Shown here: piece after piece, positions 45,627-56,048 of the stretch | Numbering within the stretch: the stretch's first letter is position 1 | How the letters are laid out: every line of letters begins with the position of its first letter | Assembly: GCF_002157205.1 (NCBI RefSeq) | Contig: NZ_CP021358.1 | Span: forward strand, 930,001-994,000 | Length of the DNA stretch: 64,000 nucleotides | Origin: Kushneria marisflavi | GTDB lineage: Bacteria; Pseudomonadota; Gammaproteobacteria; Pseudomonadales; Halomonadaceae | Reading direction: 5' to 3' | Position numbers and translations under genes: made by a program | The notes under the pieces: model-generated | Told to the model about the DNA's origin: nothing | Seen by the model: only the letters and a program-made list of their open reading frames with translations | Databases searched by the model: none

Positions 45627-46994
45627 TCACCCTGCCCCACGCTCCAGCTGAAAGGGATAGATCGACCCCAGCTTCAATAGAGCGGTCAATTCATCCAGCG
45701 CCGCCAGCGACTCATGCGCCAGCTGTGGGTCGGCCAGATCCTCGAGTGTCAGGCGATCCCGATAGTGACGCTCGACCCAGGTCGTGAGGTCCTGATAAAG
45801 GGCATCGTCGAGCATGACCCGTGCGCTCATCGCCTGGCGCTCGGCCTCATTGAGCACCACGCGCAGGCGCAGACAGGCTGGGCCACCGCCATTGCGCATG
45901 CTCTGTTTGACGTCGCGTACCACGACCTCACTGATCGGGTTGTTACCGCCCAGCAACAGATTCTGAATCGTCATCCAGACCGATTCATCGCTTTCACACT
46001 CCCCGGGCACGACCAGCGTCATGCTGCCGTCTTCCCGGCTTAAAAGCTGGGAGTTGAACAGATAACTCGCCACCGCGGCTTCAAGCGTCACGGCTTCCTC
46101 GGGCACCCGGACCGGGATCAGAGGCTGGCCATCGGCACGCACCGCCAGCCGGTCCCGCAGGGCTTCCAGCACCGCGCGCTCATCGAAAAAGGCGCGTTCG
46201 TGATAGAGCAGGACCGGTCCATTGCCGACGCAGATCACATCGTTATGGAACACCCCCGCATCGATGGCCTCCGGGTGCTGCTGGGCAAAGACGGTCTGCT
46301 GATCGCTCAGCCCATGCTGGCGCGCCAGCGCTCGGCAGGCCCTGAGCGTCTGACGCGGGCGGTGATGCTTCGGGGCTGCCAGGGTATCCGGCGCGGAGTC
46401 TCCATGTACGAATAAATGCACCCCCGGCCCGCCGTGTTGGGCACACAGTCGGGTATGGTTGGCAGCCCCCTCATCGGAAAACCAGGGCGTGGCAGGCAGC
46501 GCCGGATGATGAGCAAAGTGTCGTTCATCACTAAAGATCGCCCTGAGGGTTCGCGCGGTCTGTGCTGTCTCGATCGAGCGATGCAGCGCCGACTGCATGT
46601 TGGCGGGCGTCATGTGCACGCGTGAATCCAGCGTATCGCGTGAAGGCGTAATGGTGGCGGCATTGGCCGTCCACATGGCGGCCGCCGAGCAGGCGGCATA
46701 TAAAAGCTCGGGCGCCTCGCTGCCCACGCGAGGGAGCACCTCCTCGGGAGCGCCGCGATAGCCAAGGCAGTGCAACAGCCCCATATCAGGACGCTGCTGT
46801 GGCGGCAGGACGGCCTGAGGGAAGCCGGCATCAACGGATGCCTTCATCTTCTCAAGCCCCTGCAGCGCCGCCTCACGCGGATTGGAGATCAGCCCGGCAT
46901 GGCGTTTCGAGGCCAGATTGCCTTGCGCCAGCCCCGCATAGTTGTGCGTCGGTCCGACCAGACCATCAAAGTTGATCTCAAGCGTCTTATCCAT
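45627..46994 (-). CDS. astB: N-succinylarginine dihydrolase
   Basis: A 455-residue enzyme of the AST pathway that splits N2-succinylarginine into N2-succinylornithine, CO2 and ammonia. It opens LEINFDGLVGPTHNYAGLAQ, the AstB signature, and carries the catalytic Cys in SMRNGGGPACLRLRVVL near residue 369. Normal length. Last gene of the astC-aruF-astA-astD-astB operon; it starts 12 bases after the astD stop. Confidence 0.97.
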   Translation of the reverse strand: MDKTLEINFDGLVGPTHNYAGLAQGNLASKRHAGLISNPREAALQGLEKMKASVDAGFPQAVLPPQQRPDMGLLHCLGYRGAPEEVLPRVGSEAPELLYAACSAAAMWTANAATITPSRDTLDSRVHMTPANMQSALHRSIETAQTARTLRAIFSDERHFAHHPALPATPWFSDEGAANHTRLCAQHGGPGVHLFVHGDSAPDTLAAPKHHRPRQTLRACRALARQHGLSDQQTVFAQQHPEAIDAGVFHNDVICVGNGPVLLYHERAFFDERAVLEALRDRLAVRADGQPLIPVRVPEEAVTLEAAVASYLFNSQLLSREDGSMTLVVPGECESDESVWMTIQNLLLGGNNPISEVVVRDVKQSMRNGGGPACLRLRVVLNEAERQAMSARVMLDDALYQDLTTWVERHYRDRLTLEDLADPQLAHESLAALDELTALLKLGSIYPFQLERGAG

Positions 46995-47006
46995 CTCGCT
47001 TCCACC

Positions 47007-48530
47007 TCATGTTGCCTCCTCGCCGTCGAGACGGGCCAGCGTCACCCCGGGCGGCAGCTGATCCGGCAGCACCAGGGCATCGCTTTCCATGGAGGCGACC
47101 GGCCAGGCGCAGTAATCCGCCGCATACCAGGCGCTGGGGCGATGATTGCCGCTGGCGCCCACACCGCCAAAGGGCGCATCGCTGGCCGCCCCGGTGGTCT
47201 GGCGGTTCCAGTTGACGACGCCGGCACGGATGCGTAGCACGAAGTCTTCCCAGACCTCGTGGGTACCGCCAATCAGTCCGGCCGCCAGGCCAAAGCGGGT
47301 GTTGTTGGCCTCGACCATGGCGTCTTCCCAGTTTTGAAAACGGGTGATCTTCAACAGCGGCCCGAAATACTCTTCATCCGGCACGTCAATGCCGGTCACA
47401 TCGATCAACCCGGGAGAAAGCAGACTGGTGCCCTCTTTTACCGGTGTCATGCGGGACAGCACCCGGGCGCCCATCGCCTCGAGCTGTTGCTGGGCATCAA
47501 GCATTTTGTGCGCGGCACCGGGAGAGACCAGACCGCTGTAAAATGGCTCATGCTCACCATGGCCATCCAGACCGTCGAACTGAGGACCCACCACCAGGCT
47601 GGCCAGGCTCGAGCGCAGGGCCTCGATCAACCGATTCCCATCTGCGCCAACCGGTACCAGCAGACGTCGCGCGCAGGTACAGCGCTGGCCACCCGAGAGA
47701 TAGGCCGACTGAATGATGGTCAATACCGTCGCCTCGAGATCCTCCGGCACGTCATGCACCAGCAGCGGATTGTTGCCGCCCAGCTCCAGTGCCAGCAGGG
47801 TATCGAGTCGACCGCCCATGCCTTCGTGCAGCCGTCTGCCGGTCCCCTCGCTGCCGGTAAAGAGCAGGCCGTCGATACCACTGTGACCGGCCAGCGCCTG
47901 GCCGGTCTCGACACCGCCCTGCACCAGGTTGATCACACCGGGCGGCAGCCCTGCTTCCTGCCAGCAGGAGAGCACCAGATCGGCCGTGGCCGGCGTTAGT
48001 TCGCTGGGCTTGAACACCACCGTATTGCCGGCCAGCAGCGCCGGCACGATATGACCATTGGGCAGGTGACCGGGAAAGTTATAGGGACCGAACACTGCCA
48101 TGACGCCATGGGGGCGATGACGCACCACGGCGCGTACCCCGGCGTTTTCCCGCACCCGCGTGGGCGTACGCTCATGCCAGGCGGCAATGGAAACGGCGAT
48201 CTTGCCGATCATGGCCTGAACTTCGGTGCCGGCCTCCCAGCGCGGTTTGCCGGTTTCCCGGGCGATGGTATCGGCCAGCACGCTGCGGTGATGCTCCAGA
48301 CGCTCGCGAAAGGCTTCCAGTAGCGTGATGCGCGCCTCAAGCGACTGTCGTGCCCAGTCAGGGAAAGCGCGACGTGCGGCCTCGATGGCGCATTCTACCT
48401 GCCCCGCGCTGGCACCTCGCCCCTGCCAGAGTCGCTCACCGCTGACCGGGTCATGCTTGTCAAACGCCTCGCCCTCGCCCGGGATCCATTGACCGTCCAC
48501 CAACAGCTGCTGCGTGATCTCGATACTCAT
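47007..48530 (-). CDS. astD: N-succinylglutamate 5-semialdehyde dehydrogenase
   Basis: A 507-residue aldehyde dehydrogenase of the AST pathway, oxidising succinylglutamate semialdehyde to succinylglutamate. Seen: AVFGPYNFPGHLPNGHIVPAL near residue 145 (substrate tunnel and NAD loop), FTGSEGTGRRLHE near 228, ALELGGNNPLLVHD near 247 (Glu), and SGGQRCTCARR near 280 (catalytic Cys). AstD is usually about 490 residues; the extra 15-17 are at the C-terminus. The ATG at 48530 follows GGAGG. Confidence 0.96.
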   Translation of the reverse strand: MSIEITQQLLVDGQWIPGEGEAFDKHDPVSGERLWQGRGASAGQVECAIEAARRAFPDWARQSLEARITLLEAFRERLEHHRSVLADTIARETGKPRWEAGTEVQAMIGKIAVSIAAWHERTPTRVRENAGVRAVVRHRPHGVMAVFGPYNFPGHLPNGHIVPALLAGNTVVFKPSELTPATADLVLSCWQEAGLPPGVINLVQGGVETGQALAGHSGIDGLLFTGSEGTGRRLHEGMGGRLDTLLALELGGNNPLLVHDVPEDLEATVLTIIQSAYLSGGQRCTCARRLLVPVGADGNRLIEALRSSLASLVVGPQFDGLDGHGEHEPFYSGLVSPGAAHKMLDAQQQLEAMGARVLSRMTPVKEGTSLLSPGLIDVTGIDVPDEEYFGPLLKITRFQNWEDAMVEANNTRFGLAAGLIGGTHEVWEDFVLRIRAGVVNWNRQTTGAASDAPFGGVGASGNHRPSAWYAADYCAWPVASMESDALVLPDQLPPGVTLARLDGEEAT

Positions 48531-48555
48531 CTCATCCTCCATGAACATGGCGCGC

Positions 48556-49617
48556 TCAGGTGGCCAGCAGCCTGAGCGTCTCTCCCTCTTCAACGTTCAG
48601 ACGCTGCGCCTCTTCCGGCGTCAGGGCAATCACCCCCTCCTGCGGGCCACGCCCGACCCAGCCGGCACGAAAGTCCGCGGCCGCGCCGGTCGTGGCTGCA
48701 AGCCACCCCGGTCGCTCCTCCGTCGACAGCGCCGTCTCAATGCTGACGCGGGCCGTCAGGCTGTCACGGATCGAGCGCACATCATCAATGTAGGCCTCAA
48801 CGGTCGGGCCGCCGTCAAAGATGTCGATGTAGCCCTCAAAGCGCAGGCCGTCACGATTGAGCATGGCCAGCGCCGGGCGGGTCTGGGTATGTACCTGGCC
48901 AATACAGGCCCGGGCACTCGGCGGCAGAAAGGAGGTGCAGATCGGATGGCGCGGCATCATCTCGCCGATGAAGCCTTTCTCTCCCATGCCGGTGAGATGA
49001 TCGGCGCGCTGAAATTCAATGGGCAGAAACTTCTGGCCCAGTGCCTCCCAGAATGGACTTTTACCGTCGTCGTCAAAGCGACCACGCATTTCAGCCAGCA
49101 CCCGGCCCGGGAAGCGTTCACGAAAGCCGGCCATGAACAGCCATCGCGCCCGCGACAAAAGCGTGCCGTTGCGCATCGGTCGCTGCGCCTCACCGCGCCA
49201 GCGCTCGCGCAGATAGAGCGAACACACCTCGGCAGAGCCGGTGTGGTCAGAGCACAGAAACAGCGTATCCAGCGTTCGATGCAGCTCGAGATGGCTGGAC
49301 GAGTGCGCCAGCTGACCGATGCGATAGTGATAAAACGGCGCGTCAAGCCCGACGCGTGCCTCGATCGCGCAGCAGCCGGCCAGACGATCAGCGCTGTCCA
49401 GCGGTTGGCGATCATCCTCGAGCACGAAAAAGTAGAGCGCTGCTTCGACAGCACCTTCTCCCACCTCGTGAGTGCGCTGAAAGCTCTCGCGGGCGTGGGC
49501 AATCTTGTCGATCAGAAAGTCGCGACTGTCCGGCAATGAGGTAAAGCCGGGGCCGGTTTCAACGGCGATCGCCTGCAGGGCATCGATGTCGCCTTCCTCG
49601 ATGGGGCGAATCAGCAT
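48556..49617 (-). CDS. astA: Arginine N-succinyltransferase (AstA/AruG subunit)
   Basis: A 353-residue arginine N-succinyltransferase, first enzyme of the AST pathway. The opening MLIRPIEEGDIDAL and the EVCSLYLRERWRGEAQRPMRN near residue 130 and EMRGRFDDDGKSPFWEALG near 175 are AstA signatures, and the C-terminal region includes YIDIFDGGPTVEAYIDDVR near 265. Its start overlaps the stop of the aruF-like gene by 7 bases. Two-subunit succinyltransferases (AruF-AruG) act on arginine and ornithine. Confidence 0.95.
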   Translation of the reverse strand: MLIRPIEEGDIDALQAIAVETGPGFTSLPDSRDFLIDKIAHARESFQRTHEVGEGAVEAALYFFVLEDDRQPLDSADRLAGCCAIEARVGLDAPFYHYRIGQLAHSSSHLELHRTLDTLFLCSDHTGSAEVCSLYLRERWRGEAQRPMRNGTLLSRARWLFMAGFRERFPGRVLAEMRGRFDDDGKSPFWEALGQKFLPIEFQRADHLTGMGEKGFIGEMMPRHPICTSFLPPSARACIGQVHTQTRPALAMLNRDGLRFEGYIDIFDGGPTVEAYIDDVRSIRDSLTARVSIETALSTEERPGWLAATTGAAADFRAGWVGRGPQEGVIALTPEEAQRLNVEEGETLRLLAT

Positions 49618-50657
49618 GGACGTCCCTCCGAATCACTTGTTTGCCCAAAGGGAATCACCAGCACCGGCTCGTCGGCCTCGACTGAAAGACGACGTGCGCT
49701 GTTGGCATCCATGACGCACTGACCATGCTCGTTGATGGCGGCTGTCACCACACAGGTTCTGAAATCGCCCAGCCGTTGCGGGGTGACCAGCATGGTCCCC
49801 GGACAGGCATTTTCTGGCATCGTCTCGGCGATCTGTACGGGCAGCCACTGACCGTGTGGCAGATGATCGCGCGACGCTTCCAGCAGCGGGCCGCCATCAA
49901 GCAGATCAACGTGGCGCGACAGGCGAAATCCCTCCCGCTGCCAGGCCCTCACTGCCTCGAGATGATTGTCGCCAGCACGTCCGATGGCCTCGCGGGCCTG
50001 GTCATCCAGCAGGGGTAAATAAAGCGGAAATGGCGGCATGACTTCACCGATAAAACTTCTCGACCCCAGGCTGGCCGCTCGATGAATCTCGTCGAAATCC
50101 CGCGAGAAGAAATGACGCCCGACACCATCCCAGAACGGGGTTCGCCCGGCCTCACGATAGCCGGAAAGGGCCACAAAAAGCGTCGGCGCAAAGCGTTCAG
50201 GAGACCGGACAATCAACGCCAGTCGAGCAGCGCGCAGCAGATGCCTGGCGCTGGCCGCCTGATCGTGATCGGTGGTGGCCAGCGCGCACAAAAGCGTGGC
50301 ATGAGACATCTCATGCGAGATGGAAAGGATATTGACTTCGCGGCGCACGTCGAGCTGCTGCGAGGCGTGAATCAGCGTTTCCTGACGATAGGTGTAATAG
50401 GCCTCCCGCCCCCCGGCCAGCGCCTTGATGGTGGCCGTGGCGATGACCTCCCCCGAATCGGTCTCCGCCACCAGCATGTACTGCTCATCCCCCGGGCGAT
50501 CAATGCCCGTCGACAGCGCCGCCTGACTCAGGGCCAGACGCGCCTTCAGACGCTCACGATCGGCAGGCAGATTGGTCAGGGCCGGACGCGCCATCATGGC
50601 CATGGCCATGATGGCGTCGAGATCGGCGGGGGTGGCACTGCGTACAATCAGTGACAT
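49611..50657 (-). CDS. aruF: Arginine/ornithine succinyltransferase second subunit (AruF-like)
   Basis: A 348-residue paralogue of AstA, same fold: MSLIVRSATPADLDAIMAMA opening, the YREAGRTPFWDGVGRHFF motif near residue 170 (parallel to the FDDDGKSPFWEALG region in AstA) and HVDLLDGGPLLEASRDHLP near 248. In Pseudomonas AruF and AruG form a heteromeric arginine/ornithine succinyltransferase, which is the best model here. It begins 13 bases after the astC stop and overlaps astA. Confidence 0.93.
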   Translation of the reverse strand: MSLIVRSATPADLDAIMAMAMMARPALTNLPADRERLKARLALSQAALSTGIDRPGDEQYMLVAETDSGEVIATATIKALAGGREAYYTYRQETLIHASQQLDVRREVNILSISHEMSHATLLCALATTDHDQAASARHLLRAARLALIVRSPERFAPTLFVALSGYREAGRTPFWDGVGRHFFSRDFDEIHRAASLGSRSFIGEVMPPFPLYLPLLDDQAREAIGRAGDNHLEAVRAWQREGFRLSRHVDLLDGGPLLEASRDHLPHGQWLPVQIAETMPENACPGTMLVTPQRLGDFRTCVVTAAINEHGQCVMDANSARRLSVEADEPVLVIPFGQTSDSEGRPC

Positions 50658-50670
50658 GACAAAGCCCCCG

Positions 50671-51939
<1,269 letters not shown>

Positions 51940-52021
51940 TCAGTATACGCAGAGGAGACCCTCAAAAGGCAGGGGGCAGACGTGATCCAGCGGGAAAAGC
52001 ACCGCCACATTGGTAGTAGGG

Positions 52022-52681
52022 TCAGGGTGTGTGCATGACACCGCCTCGCACACGTACCTGCCAGTCTTCCCAGCGGCTCAGGCGACCGGAGTCACCGACA
52101 GACGTCTCCTGACCGCCCGCGGTACTGGTCCAGAGGTTGCTGCCGTTGAAACTATAGATGGGGATCAGATCACGGCGAGAAGTGGCCGCTTCAATGGTTT
52201 TACCGATGTTATCCAGAATCACCGGCATCTGCTGTGGCGCAGCCGCCCAGGAAAGCACCATGTGAAACTGGTTATAGGGCACATACTTGACGTAGTGAAG
52301 GCGCAGCTGCGCATCAGGCACTCCGAGTTCGCGCAGGGTCAGGTATTTGGCCAGGGCGAACTCTTCGCAGTCACCACGCCCAACGCCGAGAAACTCGATG
52401 GGCGTGGCCCAATAGTCCTCCTGGCGCCAGATGTCGATATCGTCAACAAAGCCCAGTCGATTGAAGAAATCGTTGACCCCCGCCAGTTGAACGGAGACCG
52501 GCTGCCCCCTGAGCCTGTTCATCAGTGACTGCCAGTTCTCGATGCGCTCAAGGCCGGTGGAACCGTAGCGGGAAGTGATGGCGCCAGATACCGGAATCGA
52601 GGCATTCGACAGCATCCCGGCCATCACCGGGATGGCGATCACCAGCAGTACTATCAATCCCCATCGGCCCCATCGACACAT
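52022..52681 (-). CDS. lapG: LapG-type periplasmic cysteine protease
   Basis: A 219-residue bacterial transglutaminase-like cysteine protease with an N-terminal membrane/signal segment (residues about 7-22). The catalytic triad is Cys105 (GRGDCEEFALAKYL), His140 (YNQFHMVLSW) and Asp157 (VILDNIG). Its spacing matches LapG of P. fluorescens (Cys135, His172, Asp189), in which the protease cleaves the adhesin LapA after its N-terminal retention module when c-di-GMP falls. Located directly downstream of lapD, as in Pseudomonas-type systems. Confidence 0.92.
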   Translation of the reverse strand: MCRWGRWGLIVLLVIAIPVMAGMLSNASIPVSGAITSRYGSTGLERIENWQSLMNRLRGQPVSVQLAGVNDFFNRLGFVDDIDIWRQEDYWATPIEFLGVGRGDCEEFALAKYLTLRELGVPDAQLRLHYVKYVPYNQFHMVLSWAAAPQQMPVILDNIGKTIEAATSRRDLIPIYSFNGSNLWTSTAGGQETSVGDSGRLSRWEDWQVRVRGGVMHTP

Positions 52682-52732
52682 CAGCAGACATTCCCTTCTC
52701 AGGTCATGCTTGTCTATCGGCCGATGCGTAAA

Positions 52733-54658
52733 TCAATGAACCCCTGAATTCAATGGCACGGCCGGCGCCAGATACCCCTGATAGCCATCGGCACCGATCT
52801 CGGTGACCCTGGCACGCTGAGCCTCGGATTCAACCCGCGTCACGATTACCAGTGCTTCGATCTGGTGGGCTGCCATACACAGGCTGTGCAGAAACTCGTT
52901 GTCAACATCGTCACGTACAAAGAAGGTCTGATCGATCTTGACGTAATCCGGCCGCAGTCTGGCAAGAATCGGCAGGGAGTTCAGATCGCGGGCAAACCGA
53001 TCAATGCCGCCGCGCCCGCCGAGATGCCACGCCACGCGAAACAGCCGCTGTACGTTGTCGGTGTGGCGCAGCACGCACTCTTCCGTTACTTCAAGGTCAA
53101 GGCGACAGGCGAGCTCTTGGTGTGTTTTCAGCCACTCGATCAGGCCGTCGACCTCTGAATCACTCCCCAGCATATCCTGGGTCAGATTGACCGCCAGACG
53201 GCTCTCGAGGTCATGACCATGATGGCTTAGCCAGTCCAGCACGTAACGGTCCATCTGCGCGCCGATACCGAAATGGCGTGCAATGGGAAGAAAGGTCGAG
53301 GCTGGATGCACCTCGTCGCCCTCCCGAAGACGCATGAAAAGCTCTCGATGTAGCTCCTTATCATCATTGAGCAATACCGGCTGCGCGACGAAACTGGCAG
53401 CGTTGGCGGCCAGCGCGCGATCAATCACCATGCGCCATTCACCGCGGCTGCGCTCGTTATGGCGCGCTTCCCGGGGTGCGGTGTACCAGCGCTGATCGGT
53501 TTCAATGGCCTCGCGCAGTGCGCTGTCTGCCTTGGACAGCATGGTGGCGCGTTGCAGCCCCGGCTCACGCAATACGACCCCGGCGCGGGCATGATGTATA
53601 CGCGACTCATCCAGCGGGTTGATGTCCACGATATCGTCGATTCGATTCAGCAGCGTGAGCAAAAGCTCTTCGCGCCCGTCATCGCTGTCATCCGGCACGA
53701 TCAGGGCAAACTCTTCAGCCGAGAGCCTGGCCGCCTGAATAGGTACACCGTGAACATTCATGCCCGAGAGATAATCGCCGATGGCACGGATCGCATTATC
53801 ACGACGCTCAAAACCATCACGGCGATAGATTTCACTGAGGTGATCAATCCGCAGGATCATGAGGGCTCCGCTTTCGGGTGCCGCCAGCCATTCATCCAGA
53901 ATGCGGTTCAGATAGGCGCGATTGCCCAGCTTCGAGACCGCATCCTGCTCGGCCATGCGCTGCAGACGAATCACCTGGGCAGTCTGTGCCACGAACTGGT
54001 CACTGAGTCGTGCACTGAGCTGATTGACGGCCTCGGTGATGCCCTTGAGCTCACTAATGCGAGTGGACTCGATGGGGCCTGCATATCCTTCGATCTGCAG
54101 GGTTTCGATATAGCCGGAGAGACGGTGAAGAGGTGTCAGCAGATGTCGAAAGCCCAGCGCGCACAGCCCCAGCGCCAACAGCATGCCGACGACCAGCCAG
54201 AGCAGCAGGCGCTTGCCCAGGGACCAGAGCTGGTCATAGGTTTCCGTATTATCGGCCTCAAGCGATATGGTGCCCAGCGCCACCCAGCCGCCGGGAATGT
54301 CTCGCTGCGCACTGAGCTGTGGCAGCGCAATCAACCACTGAAACCATCCGGGCGCCCGGGTACTGGTTTCGCTTTCAATGACCATGGGCGAGGCCAGTGT
54401 CGGCGTCTCTAGCCTGAGCGCATTGATAAAGCCGCCGTCGGCGGTCGCCTGCAGCAGTGTGCGCGCACTGGTCCAATCCTCGTCCGCGACAAAGCGCGCC
54501 AGCGTCAGACTCAACCCTTGGGCAAGATTGGAAACCTCCATGCGCTGGCTTTCCACCAGCGACTGGCGTGTCTGGTGCACGTCAATGACGAACACGCCCA
54601 GCGAAAAGGCCAGCAGCAGGCCTGCCACACCCAGCACGAGGCGACGAAAGAGGCTCAT
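52733..54658 (-). CDS. lapD: LapD-type c-di-GMP receptor (degenerate GGDEF-EAL)
   Basis: A 641-residue inner-membrane receptor. TM1 at about residues 7-26, a periplasmic LapD/MoxY N-terminal domain to about 150, TM2 at about 151-174, HAMP, then a GGDEF-type domain whose signature is degenerate (SAEEF near residue 311) and an EAL-type domain that lacks the EAL motif (FVAQPVLL near 424). This loss of both catalytic motifs is typical of LapD, which binds c-di-GMP in the EAL domain and sequesters LapG. The start overlaps the stop of the upstream TolC-like gene (ATGA). Confidence 0.93.
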   Translation of the reverse strand: MSLFRRLVLGVAGLLLAFSLGVFVIDVHQTRQSLVESQRMEVSNLAQGLSLTLARFVADEDWTSARTLLQATADGGFINALRLETPTLASPMVIESETSTRAPGWFQWLIALPQLSAQRDIPGGWVALGTISLEADNTETYDQLWSLGKRLLLWLVVGMLLALGLCALGFRHLLTPLHRLSGYIETLQIEGYAGPIESTRISELKGITEAVNQLSARLSDQFVAQTAQVIRLQRMAEQDAVSKLGNRAYLNRILDEWLAAPESGALMILRIDHLSEIYRRDGFERRDNAIRAIGDYLSGMNVHGVPIQAARLSAEEFALIVPDDSDDGREELLLTLLNRIDDIVDINPLDESRIHHARAGVVLREPGLQRATMLSKADSALREAIETDQRWYTAPREARHNERSRGEWRMVIDRALAANAASFVAQPVLLNDDKELHRELFMRLREGDEVHPASTFLPIARHFGIGAQMDRYVLDWLSHHGHDLESRLAVNLTQDMLGSDSEVDGLIEWLKTHQELACRLDLEVTEECVLRHTDNVQRLFRVAWHLGGRGGIDRFARDLNSLPILARLRPDYVKIDQTFFVRDDVDNEFLHSLCMAAHQIEALVIVTRVESEAQRARVTEIGADGYQGYLAPAVPLNSGVH

Positions 54659-56007
54659 GAATCGACTCCCTGCCCGGCAGCGCTCACCTCGAGCAGCTGA
54701 TCACCGTCAATATCGCCCTGATGAACGTTTATCTTGAGGGCATCCAGCAGATTGCCGGTCACGGCCAGCAAGCGATATTGCGCGCTGATCAGGGCAAAGC
54801 GCGCCTGTAGCTGATCCTGCTGGGCACTATAAAGCTCGGTTTCACTGTCCAGCACATCCAGCAGGGTGCGCCGACCGATATCAAACTGCTTGCGATAATT
54901 GACTCGGGTCTGCTCACTGGCACTCATGTGCCGGGCCAGATAGGGCAGCTGGCTGGTCACATAATCGCGGGCATTCCAGGCCAGACGCAGCTCGTCACGG
55001 ACTTCCCGCAGTGCGCGATCACTGTCGTACTGCACCGCTTCCAGCGAGTGCTGACGCGCGCGCAGTTCCGCCGAGTCGATGCCTCCGCGATACAGATTCC
55101 ACGACATCACCAGATCGGCGTTCCAGTCATCGGAGTCACTGCCTTCAAAATCGTAATCCCGGCTGGCCAGTCGACTGGCCTGAAAGCGCAGCTCAGGCAA
55201 AAAGTCTGCCCGCTCGGCCCCCACCTCATGACCGGCTGCCGTCACGGAATGGCGGGCGGCCATCAGAATCGGGTTCTGCTCGTTGGCCATGGCCAGCGCC
55301 TGGTCAAGACCGTCAGGCACAGGGGCAAGATCGACCGCTTCCGGCAGCGCCAGATCCCGGGGAGGCTCTCCCACCAGGCGCACGAAGGAAGAGATGGCAT
55401 CTTCGCGATTGTTGTAGGCGGCAATCAGACTGGACTGGGCCCGCGCCAGACGGCCATCCACCTGGCTGGCGTCGGTGGCAGTACCGGCGCCCAGCTCGCT
55501 ACGGCGACGGATATCGGCGGCAATGCGCTGATGGGTATCGACGTTACGCTCGGCCAGCTCAATCAGTCGCTGAGTCTGCAGCACATCCAGATAGGCCTCG
55601 ACGGTGGCAAGCCCTACCCGATTGGCCGCCGCCGCCACCTCCCAGCGCTGATAATCAACCTGACTGTCGGCATTGCGCACACGCTCAAGGGTACGGTTAT
55701 TGTCCCAGATCAGCTGTGACAGCGTGATGGAGCCACGGCGATAGCTGTGCGGATCGCTCGAGCGGTCGAGACCATTGACTTCACTTTCGTTGCTGCCACG
55801 CCCGGTACGCGCTTCCAGATCCACCGATGGCAGCCACGCGCCCCGCTGCGCGCGAGCATCGTCTCTGAACTGCTCATAGCGGGCAACTTCCGTGCGCGTT
55901 ATGGGGTTTTCCATGATGGCCTGCGTCACGGCATCATCGAGCGACTGCGCCTGCGCGCCCCCTGCAAGTGAGAGCACCAAATATCCGGCCCACCCCTTTT
56001 TCATCAT
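54655..56007 (-). CDS. TolC-like outer membrane protein of adhesin type I secretion (LapE-like)
   Basis: A 450-residue outer membrane efflux protein with a signal peptide (MMKKGWAGYLVLSLAGGAQA, cleaved near residue 21). Two TolC-type helical/strand repeats follow, with NRVGLATVEAYLDVLQTQRLI near 118 and the DIGRRTLLDVLDSETELYSA signature near 378. It completes the trimeric outer membrane channel for the adhesin. The next ATG (56004) could be the start because of the ribosome-site spacing. Downstream of the fusion protein gene by 41 bases. Confidence 0.93.
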   Translation of the reverse strand: MMKKGWAGYLVLSLAGGAQAQSLDDAVTQAIMENPITRTEVARYEQFRDDARAQRGAWLPSVDLEARTGRGSNESEVNGLDRSSDPHSYRRGSITLSQLIWDNNRTLERVRNADSQVDYQRWEVAAAANRVGLATVEAYLDVLQTQRLIELAERNVDTHQRIAADIRRRSELGAGTATDASQVDGRLARAQSSLIAAYNNREDAISSFVRLVGEPPRDLALPEAVDLAPVPDGLDQALAMANEQNPILMAARHSVTAAGHEVGAERADFLPELRFQASRLASRDYDFEGSDSDDWNADLVMSWNLYRGGIDSAELRARQHSLEAVQYDSDRALREVRDELRLAWNARDYVTSQLPYLARHMSASEQTRVNYRKQFDIGRRTLLDVLDSETELYSAQQDQLQARFALISAQYRLLAVTGNLLDALKINVHQGDIDGDQLLEVSAAGQGVDS

Positions 56008-56048
56008 GAACCCCCTGATCCCTTTGTCTTTTTTTTGCGTGACCGCCA

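Noticed and set aside
48514..49539. 341-codon open frame antisense to astA
   Set aside because: Overlaps a clear astA and matches no known family; shadow frame.
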